From: WAOL01 sp964399035
GTDB lineage: Archaea; Thermoproteota; Thermoprotei_A; Sulfolobales; NBVN01
Length of the DNA: 64,000 bases
NCBI GenBank assembly: GCA_964399035.1
Contig: CAYNPH010000027.1
Location: 1-64,000 of the forward strand
Direction: 5' to 3'
The notes beneath the pieces are model-generated. The model was not told the origin of the DNA, ran no database searches, and saw only the letters and a list, made by a program, of their open reading frames with translations. Positions 17,387 through 24,750 of the stretch are shown here, piece by piece; the stretch's first letter is position 1, and the number at the start of each line of letters is the position of its first letter. Position numbers and translations under genes: made by a program.

Positions 17387-17923
17387 CTACTTACGGCTCT
17401 CCTCGAGCGCCTCAAGCTTAGGTAAAACTATCTTTTTGAGAACCCTCACCCTAACCTCCTTACTCACTTCTTCGGGAGGTGCAACAACTATTGCCTCCGC
17501 GGGACACATGGCTGCGCATGCTGGTCTTAAGCCCTCATGCATTAGCTTGCGGCACAGGTCACACTTAGTTGCGGTATTGGAGACCCTGGAGAACTCGGGT
17601 ATGCCGAAGGGGCAGGCGTAGAGGCACGCCATACACCCAATGCACCTCGTTGTTTCGACGTAGACGGCGCCTGTCTCCGGGTCCCTACTCATAGCTCCCG
17701 TCGGGCACGCCTCGATGCAGGGTGCCTTACTACAGTGGAAGCAGGATATCGGCCTCACTAAGCCGGGGTATAACTCGTACAGCTTTATGTAGGGTCTGTC
17801 ATCGTGAATGAAGCCGCAGACAGCCTCGCAGGTGCCGCACCCCATGCACCTCTCGTAATCTATTAGCCTTAACTCCTGTAGACCCGCCTTCCTAGAGGTC
17901 TTCCCCTCTGACTGTACGGACAT
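17387..17923 (-). CDS. hycB: Four-cluster ferredoxin-like electron carrier (HycB/HydN-like)
   Basis: The 178-residue protein has four Cys groups of the polyferredoxin electron-transfer class: CMGCGTCEAVC, CFHCSKAPCIEAC, CIGCMACLYACPFG and CDLCRKLMHEGLRPACAAMC. They would bind four [4Fe-4S] clusters. Related proteins (HycB, HydN, CooF, the DMSO reductase beta subunit) link a dehydrogenase to a membrane complex. Here it lies between the flavoprotein gene and the hydrogenase, which suggests that it takes electrons from that flavoprotein or from soluble ferredoxin. Confidence 0.88.
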   Translation of the reverse strand: MSVQSEGKTSRKAGLQELRLIDYERCMGCGTCEAVCGFIHDDRPYIKLYELYPGLVRPISCFHCSKAPCIEACPTGAMSRDPETGAVYVETTRCIGCMACLYACPFGIPEFSRVSNTATKCDLCRKLMHEGLRPACAAMCPAEAIVVAPPEEVSKEVRVRVLKKIVLPKLEALEESRK

Positions 17924-17936
17924 TTCCTGTCACCCC

Positions 17937-19004
17937 TCATAAACGAGTTAAGCCCTTGCTCAGGGCGAGGTGTATCGCCTTAGCGGCTCTGAGGCCGAGG
18001 AGTGAAGCATCCCCTATCTTGCTTGGACCTGTGACTACGTCACCTGCGGCAAAGACCTTCGGGTGGCTTGTCCTGAAGTTCTCATTGACGACTATCCTTC
18101 CTTTCCTGTCGACCTCTATGCCTAGTTCACTGCATCCCTCACCTATTGGCGGGGTTGAGTATTCTCCTATGGCCTCGATGACCGCGTCCGCCTCAACAAC
18201 GAACTCGCTCCCGGGTATTGGCTCGGGCCTCGGTCTGCCGCTGGCGTCCGGCTCACCTAGCTTCATCCTTATGGCCTCAACAGCCTTGACCTTCCCGCCC
18301 TCGGTGATTATCCTCGTTGGGTTAGCTAGTTCCATCCACTTCACTCCCTTCCTGATTAACCTCTTTATCTCGTACACCCCGGCAGGGGCTTGCTGGATGC
18401 TCCTCCTGTACATTAGGTAAACAACCTCGGATCCCCTCTCAAGCGATACCTCGGCAGCGTCCACGGCCGATAGTCCGCCACCAACGACTATGACCCTTCT
18501 CGGTACGGGCGGCTCGGGCATTAAACCGTACTCGTGAGCTCTAACCTTGAAGAGGTATTCTAATGCCGTCTCAACACCATCAGCGTCCTCGCCGGGTATC
18601 TTCATTTTTCTGGACTGCCATGTGCCGGTCGCTACCAGTACTGCGTCGAAGTCACTGACCAGGTCGCCCAGATGTACCTCGTTCTTCGCGAAGTCATCAC
18701 CCTCGTCATGCCTCTTGCCGCACACGACCTTAGTGGATAGGTGGAACTCAACACCGAAGTTCTTCTTGAGATCCTCAACGCCCTCCAGCACTGTTGCGAG
18801 CCTTATCCTGTAAGACGGTATCGCGAAGGTCATTAAGCCGCCGGGTAAGGGTAGCTTATCAAACACCTCCACGTCATAACCCTTACACACAAGGAACCCG
18901 GCTGCCGCAAGGCCCGCGGGGCCCGCACCCACTATGGCTACCCTGCCTCGACCTTCGGAGCCCTTCTCCTTACAAAGAAATGCGAACTTCAATCTTCTAC
19001 TCAC
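17937..19004 (-). CDS. NAD(P)H- and FAD-dependent oxidoreductase (GltD-like)
   Basis: The 355-residue protein has two dinucleotide-binding folds: FAD at residues 23-50 (VAIVGAGPAGLAAAG) and NAD(P)H near 170 (RVIVVGGGLSAVDAAE), plus the C-terminal FAD motif AAGDVVTGPSKIGDA. It matches the small subunit of glutamate synthase and related subunits of NAD(P)H:ferredoxin enzymes, but lacks the usual N-terminal Fe-S domain. No glutamate synthase large subunit is nearby. As the first gene of the hydrogenase operon it probably moves electrons between NAD(P)H and the adjacent ferredoxin. The GTG lies one base from the predicted transcription start, so the mRNA is likely leaderless. Confidence 0.82.
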   Translation of the reverse strand: MSRRLKFAFLCKEKGSEGRGRVAIVGAGPAGLAAAGFLVCKGYDVEVFDKLPLPGGLMTFAIPSYRIRLATVLEGVEDLKKNFGVEFHLSTKVVCGKRHDEGDDFAKNEVHLGDLVSDFDAVLVATGTWQSRKMKIPGEDADGVETALEYLFKVRAHEYGLMPEPPVPRRVIVVGGGLSAVDAAEVSLERGSEVVYLMYRRSIQQAPAGVYEIKRLIRKGVKWMELANPTRIITEGGKVKAVEAIRMKLGEPDASGRPRPEPIPGSEFVVEADAVIEAIGEYSTPPIGEGCSELGIEVDRKGRIVVNENFRTSHPKVFAAGDVVTGPSKIGDASLLGLRAAKAIHLALSKGLTRL

Positions 19005-19025
19005 CTTGTCTTTATTGGTAGCCTG

Positions 19026-19035
19026 TTAAAAATTT
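19026..19035 (-). promoter_or_regulatory. Promoter of the hydrogenase operon
   Basis: On the minus strand the run aaatttttaac is centred about 26 bases ahead of the GTG at 19004. This is the usual TATA distance for a leaderless archaeal transcript. It shows that the hydrogenase genes can be transcribed separately from the Mrp operon, which ends at 19095. Confidence 0.5.
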
Positions 19036-19094
19036 TGTTGGTTGCTCGTAAAGAATGTTAAAATCATTGATTGAATGTTTTTTCTTTAACATGT

Positions 19095-20639
19095 TCAAGG
19101 ATGATACACCCCATTCATGGCGTATGCTCCTGAATCGAATACCATCTTAACTACTCCGTTGAGGTAGTGTATAACGTACTCGAAGTCAACACCGAGCAAT
19201 ACTATCACCGCGGTAATAAATGCTATGACAATCAGCGGCACGATGAGGTTCCGGCTCCGCACCGCTTCTGGAGGCCCGGAGAATAGGCCGCGCAGGAACC
19301 TCGCGTACCCTATCAACGAGATGCCCGTTATTACGAGGATCAGCACAGCACTCACTATGTAGCCCCTGTCAAGACATGCCTTGAAGAGCATGTACTTGCT
19401 GAAGAACCCCATGAAGGGAGGTAACCCGAAGAGGTTCAGAAGCCCGACGACCAAGCCTGCCGCGATGACGGGGTTACGTCTCAGTACGCCAGCATCAACT
19501 AGCGACCTGCCCTTAAGCCATATGGCCACACCGACACAGTAGAACAGTAGGGCTTCGCCGAAGGAATTTGAGAGCAGGTGGTAAAGGCCCGCCACCACCC
19601 CCTCCTTCGTGCCTAGGGTTAATCCCATGAAGACGAAACCCATCTGATTGACGGTGCTGTAAGCTATGAACTTCTTAGCGTCGTTCTGGATGTTAAGCAC
19701 TAACGCGCCTATGAACGCGGAGACTATGCCGAGGATGTGGAGGAACACTAGGAAGTACGTCCTTAATTCCCCGCTCAAGACGCTCTGAGGTGAGAACACG
19801 GTGTACATGAACCTCACGAAGAGGTACACGCCCAGCACCTCAGCAACAGCAACGAATATCGCTGAGACAGGCGTGGGTGCCTCAGGCACGACGTCAGGTA
19901 ACCAGAAGTAGTTCGGGAAGATCGCTGACTTGAAGGTTACGGTCCACATGGTGAGCGCTAACGCAACAGCCGAGGCAACGACAGCATTCCCGAATAGCCC
20001 ACCGCTCCACTGATTAGTATATGCGGTACCGTCTATTGCCTTCGCCGTTAAGTCCGCTAGGTTGAGCGTGCCGAACGCACCGTACAGGAAGACGACCGCG
20101 AGGAAGTAGAGACCCGTTGCCACCGATCCCACGATAGCGTATTCTATGGACGCGCTGAGGGATCTCCCCCTCCACCTGTAGAATGACACGAGCCCGTATG
20201 CGCTTATGGAGAGCACCTCAAGCATGACGAAGATATTGAAGAAGTCGCCAGTGTAGAGCACACCGATGGAACCCGCCTCTATGCCTAGGAGTAGTGCGTA
20301 GTACCACTCAACACCCTTAACCCTCACGAACCACGCGCTGTAGACGGTGGTGATGAAGACTATGAGTGACGCCACTAGCGCCAGTAACGCCCCCATCCTG
20401 TCAACCTCGTACGCGATGCCGAGAGGCGGCGGGAACCCGCCGAAGTAGTACTTCTGTATGCCCTCCCTAGTCACGTCCATGAATACCTTAGCGGAAATCG
20501 CTAGAGCTATGCCCGCAGCCACGATGCCGTATCCCTCGAAGAACCGCCTATCCTTAATGAAAAGCGTGAACACAGGTAAGGCGAACGCGGCGGCGATCAG
20601 GTAGAGCGGGAGGATGCCCACGAACACGTTCACGTTCAC
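19095..20639 (-). CDS. mnhD: Mrp-type Na+/H+ antiporter subunit D
   Basis: The 514-residue protein has about 14 spans of the NuoN/L/M antiporter family. It carries the fifth-span Glu (VMLEVLSISAYGL, near residue 135) and the helix motif QNDAKKFIAYSTVNQ with its Lys. The MrpD-like segment PNYFWLPDVVPEAPTPVSA is typical. It is the last gene of the seven-gene Mrp operon. In MBH-like complexes such subunits exchange Na+ for H+ made during H2 evolution. Confidence 0.9.
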   Translation of the reverse strand: MNVNVFVGILPLYLIAAAFALPVFTLFIKDRRFFEGYGIVAAGIALAISAKVFMDVTREGIQKYYFGGFPPPLGIAYEVDRMGALLALVASLIVFITTVYSAWFVRVKGVEWYYALLLGIEAGSIGVLYTGDFFNIFVMLEVLSISAYGLVSFYRWRGRSLSASIEYAIVGSVATGLYFLAVVFLYGAFGTLNLADLTAKAIDGTAYTNQWSGGLFGNAVVASAVALALTMWTVTFKSAIFPNYFWLPDVVPEAPTPVSAIFVAVAEVLGVYLFVRFMYTVFSPQSVLSGELRTYFLVFLHILGIVSAFIGALVLNIQNDAKKFIAYSTVNQMGFVFMGLTLGTKEGVVAGLYHLLSNSFGEALLFYCVGVAIWLKGRSLVDAGVLRRNPVIAAGLVVGLLNLFGLPPFMGFFSKYMLFKACLDRGYIVSAVLILVITGISLIGYARFLRGLFSGPPEAVRSRNLIVPLIVIAFITAVIVLLGVDFEYVIHYLNGVVKMVFDSGAYAMNGVYHP

Positions 20640-20646
20640 GCCTCAT

Positions 20647-21153
20647 TCACCCCCAAATGCGTGACGCGTGTTTCTCGAAGTCACGTGAGACGTGCTCACG
20701 CACGGCCTCGGGCTCCGTGGCCTTAACATCGATCCAGTGCACGTAAAGCACCCTCCTCTCCTTATCGACCTCAACGGTCACAGTGCCGGGAGTGTTAGTT
20801 ATTGACCCAGCTATGAGGGTTATCGAGAAGTCGCTCTTAACGTCGAAGGGAACCTCAACTATGCCTGGATTTATAGGCATGGACGGGCTTAAAGCCCTCT
20901 TAATCACGTCTGCGTGTGCCTTAGGCTCCGCCACGAACATGTACCAGAAGAAGTACTTAATCAGGCGCCCAACCTTAGCGATGTCGGAGGGCCTCAGGTC
21001 CCTGCCATACATTATCCTAGCGTATAGTACCGTGAGTATTGCTGAGGCCACGCAACCCACGGTGATGTCGTAGAGACTGATGGAGCCAGAAAATAGTAGG
21101 TAGAATGCAAGGAAGAACAGGAAAGCCCCCACGTACGTCAATACCTTCATCAC
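20647..21153 (-). CDS. mnhE: Mrp antiporter subunit E
   Basis: The 168-residue protein has two or three N-terminal spans and a soluble C-terminal part. It has the MnhE signature region IKRALSPSMPINPGIVEVPF and LIAGSITNTPGTVTVEVD. This subunit is essential in bacterial Mrp complexes and stabilises the assembly. It overlaps the NuoK-like gene by four bases and stops seven bases before mnhD. Confidence 0.88.
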   Translation of the reverse strand: MMKVLTYVGAFLFFLAFYLLFSGSISLYDITVGCVASAILTVLYARIMYGRDLRPSDIAKVGRLIKYFFWYMFVAEPKAHADVIKRALSPSMPINPGIVEVPFDVKSDFSITLIAGSITNTPGTVTVEVDKERRVLYVHWIDVKATEPEAVREHVSRDFEKHASRIWG

Positions 21154-21593
21154 TCAACCACCCCCTCTTCCTTAACCTCCTTATTGCCGTGCTCAATGTG
21201 CTCGAGCTTGCGGACGCTGGTCGTTCCGTAGACCCTGTGAACCTGCATCGTCACCTTAACCATGAAGAGCGTTACGGCAAGCCCTATCACTATGGCTGTG
21301 AGGACCAATGCTTGAGGTAGCGGATCCACGGCAACCCTAGCTAGCTGGGCAGGTCCTTGAGGATTAGTGTAATTAACGACGACCGGCGGTGCCGGAACCC
21401 CTCTTGAAACCACCCTATAACCAACGAATATTGCCAGGCTGTTGAGGCTGTCGGAGAATATCGTCAGCGCTATGATCTTCTTCACAAGCGTTGGCCTGGC
21501 GAAGATGCCGTACAGAGCTATCACTAGGTTAATGACGAAGGAAACGAAGACCACCGTCAGTAAGTACGGGATTAACTCATTCAACACCCTCAC
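21150..21593 (-). CDS. mnhC: Mrp antiporter subunit C (NuoK-like)
   Basis: The 147-residue protein has three spans of the NuoK/MnhC fold, including the segment VDPLPQALVLTAIVIGLAVTL typical of MnhC. An extra hydrophilic C-terminal tail of about 30 residues is present. It overlaps the MnhB gene by 17 bases; a TTG at 21584 would give the short start-stop overlap common here. Confidence 0.88.
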   Translation of the reverse strand: MRVLNELIPYLLTVVFVSFVINLVIALYGIFARPTLVKKIIALTIFSDSLNSLAIFVGYRVVSRGVPAPPVVVNYTNPQGPAQLARVAVDPLPQALVLTAIVIGLAVTLFMVKVTMQVHRVYGTTSVRKLEHIEHGNKEVKEEGVVE

Positions 21594-22389
21594 CCCTCAA
21601 GGTCTCCTTAACCTCCTCCTCACGCAGGGACGTCACTATTATCGCCAGTGAGAGGCCAGCGCTCACGGCGAACGCCTCGAAGAGGTTGTAGAAGAGTAGT
21701 GACCCCCCGGTGGGTGTCCCGCTGAAGTAGGCTGGGAAAGCTAGTGGTGAGCCCACGCGTTCCTGGTTCTGGAAGATGTACGCATTAGCCCCCACCACTA
21801 AACCAACGATGAGTAACGCGACGGCCGTCAGCGCTATGCCTATGAGTCCCGTGCTCCTCATGGCTAGGAGCACCCTCTTACGTATGCCGTGCTTCGCTAG
21901 GGTGTCGATGGAGTAAGTAACAAGGGCTAAGACCGTGGCCACGGCTATCGTTGCGCCGCCCTGGAAGCCACCACCCGGGGTTAGCCATCCGTGCATGGTT
22001 ATCGATATGCCGGCCAGTACTATGAGGGGCATTAATATCCGCGTCGTGGTCTTAACTATTAGTGACATCCCTCCCTTACCTAACCCTACCTTCACCTTAC
22101 ACCCGTGCGTTAGTGCGACGACTGAGATTATTGCTAGGAACATCACGGCCGTCTCGAAGTACGTGTCAAGCCCTCTATAATCCCACACGATAGCCGTAAC
22201 ACCTTCAGGGGCTAGGGCGCTGTAGACAATCTTCGCTGGATTGTAGGTCAGTAAGATGTAGTTCAGTGCTAGAGTCCTTAGCTCGGATCTCACGGGCACC
22301 GGGCCTATCCCGCCCAAGAACATCGCGTAGCTCAGGAGGAGGGCGAGCGCGACGATCGAAGCCGCAACAACTAGGTCTGTGACTCTCAT
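21577..22389 (-). CDS. mnhB: Mrp antiporter subunit B, fused MbhE-MbhF type
   Basis: The 270-residue protein joins two parts that are separate in Pyrococcus Mbh. The N-terminal half (about 1-105) has VWDYRGLDTYFETAVMFLA, typical of MbhE and of the end of MrpA. The C-terminal half has the MnhB signature HGWLTPGGGFQGGA (about 142-155). It starts two bases after the DUF4040-like gene. The same fused arrangement recurs in the second cluster at 59231-60001. Confidence 0.88.
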   Translation of the reverse strand: MRVTDLVVAASIVALALLLSYAMFLGGIGPVPVRSELRTLALNYILLTYNPAKIVYSALAPEGVTAIVWDYRGLDTYFETAVMFLAIISVVALTHGCKVKVGLGKGGMSLIVKTTTRILMPLIVLAGISITMHGWLTPGGGFQGGATIAVATVLALVTYSIDTLAKHGIRKRVLLAMRSTGLIGIALTAVALLIVGLVVGANAYIFQNQERVGSPLAFPAYFSGTPTGGSLLFYNLFEAFAVSAGLSLAIIVTSLREEEVKETLRGEGVE

Positions 22390-22391
22390 GG

Positions 22392-22646
22392 CTACTCATC
22401 CACCTTATCAGTTTTCTTAATTAGGAGTAAGACAATGGCTGGGTATATGCCGACACCCACAGGGAGGTAGACCAGCACGATGTCTGGGGCCATTAAGAGG
22501 AAGTAAATCAACGCGTACATCGTGCTCTGCACGGCGGAGAACACCACCGCCTGAACTAAGTTCCTCTCAACTATGGCTAAGTACGTGAACACTATGGACG
22601 TTACTGCGGCCACAGCCATTAGGAGTGCGGCAATAAGCCCTATCAT
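22392..22646 (-). CDS. MbhD-like subunit (DUF4040)
   Basis: This 84-residue protein has three spans. The segment VERNLVQAVVFSAVQSTMYA followed by APDIVLVYLPVGVGIYP matches the DUF4040 domain, which forms part of MrpA or a separate MbhD subunit. It overlaps the MnhG gene by four bases. It probably forms the NuoJ-like part of the complex. Confidence 0.8.
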   Translation of the reverse strand: MIGLIAALLMAVAAVTSIVFTYLAIVERNLVQAVVFSAVQSTMYALIYFLLMAPDIVLVYLPVGVGIYPAIVLLLIKKTDKVDE

Positions 22647-23047
22647 TTACCCTCCACCTCCTCCCTCTTCCTTAACGCGTTATGCACGCATGGTTCAAGC
22701 GGTGCCGCCCTAGCCTTCAGCGTGGCCCTAGCCAACGCGTGCGCGCCTGCCTGCCCTAGGATCATTATCATTAAGCCCGTGGTGAAGGAGACACCGGCAA
22801 CGAAGAACCTGTAATCCCCTAACTCAGGGGATCCTAGGGCTATCAGGCCAGCCCCGAAGGCTGGAACCACGGCACCCCCGATGGCTCCGACAGTGGCGGC
22901 GTGGAGCCTAACGAAGAAATTCGGAAACCTGTTGATCCCTATAGCGGCCGCTATGTCGCAGAAAGCGCCTACCGCCACGAGTATGAGTCCAACCACCGAG
23001 CATACGGTCTCCCACAGCACCTCAATCACCCATCTCCTTAGACTCAA
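22643..23047 (-). CDS. mnhG: Mrp antiporter subunit G
   Basis: The 134-residue protein has three spans. The MnhG pattern is clear: AAIGINRFPNFFVRLHAATVGAIGG at about residues 32-56. It overlaps mnhF; a GTG at 23029, which shares eight bases with the upstream stop, is a likely alternative start and would remove the first six residues. Confidence 0.88.
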   Translation of the reverse strand: MSLRRWVIEVLWETVCSVVGLILVAVGAFCDIAAAIGINRFPNFFVRLHAATVGAIGGAVVPAFGAGLIALGSPELGDYRFFVAGVSFTTGLMIMILGQAGAHALARATLKARAAPLEPCVHNALRKREEVEGK

Positions 23048-23300
23048 GGTACTTGGCCACGTAGATATCTAGGGCGTAGATCCAGAGCGCCAGCACTAAT
23101 GCAGTCGTTACCATTATGGGTGCCTTAAACAGCACGGAGAGAATTGTCAGGAATGCCGCTAGGTCAAAGCCTAAAGCATCAACAGCTAGAACCCTATCCG
23201 ATACCGTGGGACCTTTCAGCACCCTAACAGCGTACAGGACTAGCGCGACGATGTACAGGGGGATCAGGCAGGAGAGCGCTAGGCTCACAAAACCCTCCAC
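23022..23300 (-). CDS. mnhF: Mrp antiporter subunit F
   Basis: The 92-residue protein has three spans and the MnhF motif GPTVSDRVLAVDALG (about residues 30-44). It is the first gene of the operon mnhF-G-(mbhD)-B-C-E-D. Start is GTG. The divergent PadR regulator gene begins 119 bases away and is a good candidate regulator. Confidence 0.9.
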   Translation of the reverse strand: MEGFVSLALSCLIPLYIVALVLYAVRVLKGPTVSDRVLAVDALGFDLAAFLTILSVLFKAPIMVTTALVLALWIYALDIYVAKYLESKEMGD

Positions 23301-23330
23301 TCAAAGGACACCATGAAGTGTAGAGTAGGG

Positions 23331-23350
23331 GATAACTAAAAATATTTTTC
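23331..23350 (-). promoter_or_regulatory. Promoter of the Mrp operon
   Basis: On the minus strand an AT-rich box (aaaaatatttttagtta) is centred about 43 bases ahead of the mnhF GTG, so a leader of about 16 bases is expected. It lies in the shared region with the padR gene. Confidence 0.45.
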
Positions 23351-23419
23351 ACCAACACGACAATCTTTTCTCAACCCAGCACCAACAGCAACGCACTTAA
23401 GCTAGGTAGTAAAAGACCT

Positions 23420-23926
23420 ATGTCGGTCGATAGGTTGGCGCCAGAGAGGAAATCACCCATCGAGGTCGAGCGGCTGAGGCTACTCGTGCTACATTACTTA
23501 GAGAAACAACCAATGCATGGATACGGGTTAATGAAGAGCATAGGTGAGTTATTCGGCGTAAACTCACCGAGTCCAGGATCGCTTTACCCGTTACTTAAGG
23601 TCATGCGGGAGGAAGGCCTCATTAAGGTGGTTGAGGAATCTCACGGGAAGGGCAGGAAGGCCGTACGCGTTTACAGCCTCACGAAGAGGGGTAAGGAATA
23701 CCTTAAGAAGCATATGGATGAGCTGAGAGACGTTCTACTCAAGGCTTCAGCCATCCGCCAATTCGCTGAGTTAGGCGGTATGGAGCTCATGAAATGCTTA
23801 GGCACGATAATGAAGTCCCTCAGTACATTAAGTGACGAGCAGAAAGAGGTATTGAGTAGGGCGTTGGCGGAATGCTCAGAAATACTGAGGAAAGCGATGA
23901 AGGAGAGCGGGCTTAAGTGTGAGTGA
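23420..23926 (+). CDS. PadR family transcriptional regulator
   Basis: The 168-residue protein begins with a PadR winged helix (about 20-105): LRLLVLHYLEKQPMHGYGLM, then SPGSLYPLLKVMREEGLI and the wing KAVRVYSLTKRGKEYL. The C-terminal 60 residues are helical and should mediate dimerisation. PadR proteins repress nearby genes and respond to small molecules. It is divergent from the Mrp operon and is likely to control it or itself. No clear palindrome was seen in the shared region. Confidence 0.85.
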   Translation: MSVDRLAPERKSPIEVERLRLLVLHYLEKQPMHGYGLMKSIGELFGVNSPSPGSLYPLLKVMREEGLIKVVEESHGKGRKAVRVYSLTKRGKEYLKKHMDELRDVLLKASAIRQFAELGGMELMKCLGTIMKSLSTLSDEQKEVLSRALAECSEILRKAMKESGLKCE

Positions 23927-23934
23927 GGGGCGTG

Positions 23935-24679
23935 ATGCCCTACGCCTAAGGCCTACGTCGGTACGAGCGGGTGGATGTATGACTGGAACCCTGACGGGTT
24001 CGACTGGTACGCTAAGTATTCAAACCTAAACGCGGTTGAACTCAACGCAAGCTTCTACAGGTTCCCTTTCCCCAACCAGGTTAAGTCGTGGGCCAGTAAG
24101 ACAGAGCGCTTAGCTAGAGGCAGGTTAAGATGGGCAGTAAAGGTAACTAGGCTAGTAACTCATGTCCACCTACTCAATGAGCGGGCGCTAAAGCCTTGGA
24201 GAGCTTTCCTAAGGACTATGAAACCCCTAGACAAGTACGTAGACTTCTACCTCCTCCAGCTACCGCCCAGAGCGAAACCCACAAAACCCTTCGTTAGGAG
24301 GCTCGCGTCCTTCCTTGAAGAAGCGGTTAAGGACGTTGGGAAATGGCGCGTAGCTATTGAATTCAGGGATGAGGCATGGTTCAGTGATGAGTGGGTGGAG
24401 TACTGCGCCTCCCTAGGGGTGACGTATGTTAGTGTTGACTCCCCCCAAGCAACATACGTGCGGTCTTCCGGGCCGGTAGCTTACGTGCGCATGCATGGCC
24501 GGGAGTTCTGGTACGCTCACTACTACACTGACGAGGAACTAGATGAGGTAGCGTCGGCTCTAAGCAAGTTAAGCGTTAAGGCGGCCTACGTGTTCTTCAA
24601 TAACGACCACGACATGCTTGAGAACGCCCAAAGATTCATGATTAAGTTGACGGGGGAGTACGGCTTCAAGCCAGGTTAG
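23935..24679 (+). CDS. DUF72 family protein with apparent +1 frameshift after codon 4
   Basis: The main frame gives a DUF72 TIM-barrel-like protein of about 240 residues: the family N-terminal motif YVGTSGW, then DWYAKYSNLNAVELNASFY, KVTRLVTH, and the late FNNDH motif. The first in-frame ATG (23975) falls inside YVGTSGWM, so it would cut off the first conserved strand. Upstream, a good SD (gagggg) precedes an ATG at 23935 that runs into TAA at 23947. Skipping one base there joins MPYA to KAYVGTSGW. This is an indel, a programmed shift, or an error. The gene lies eight bases after padR. Family function is unknown. Confidence 0.75.
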
Positions 24680-24750
24680 TTTAGATTAAGGTAAGAGCTT
24701 CATACAGTGTAGGACTACTTAAGCGAAAAAGGAGAGTCTGTTGGTGTTAG

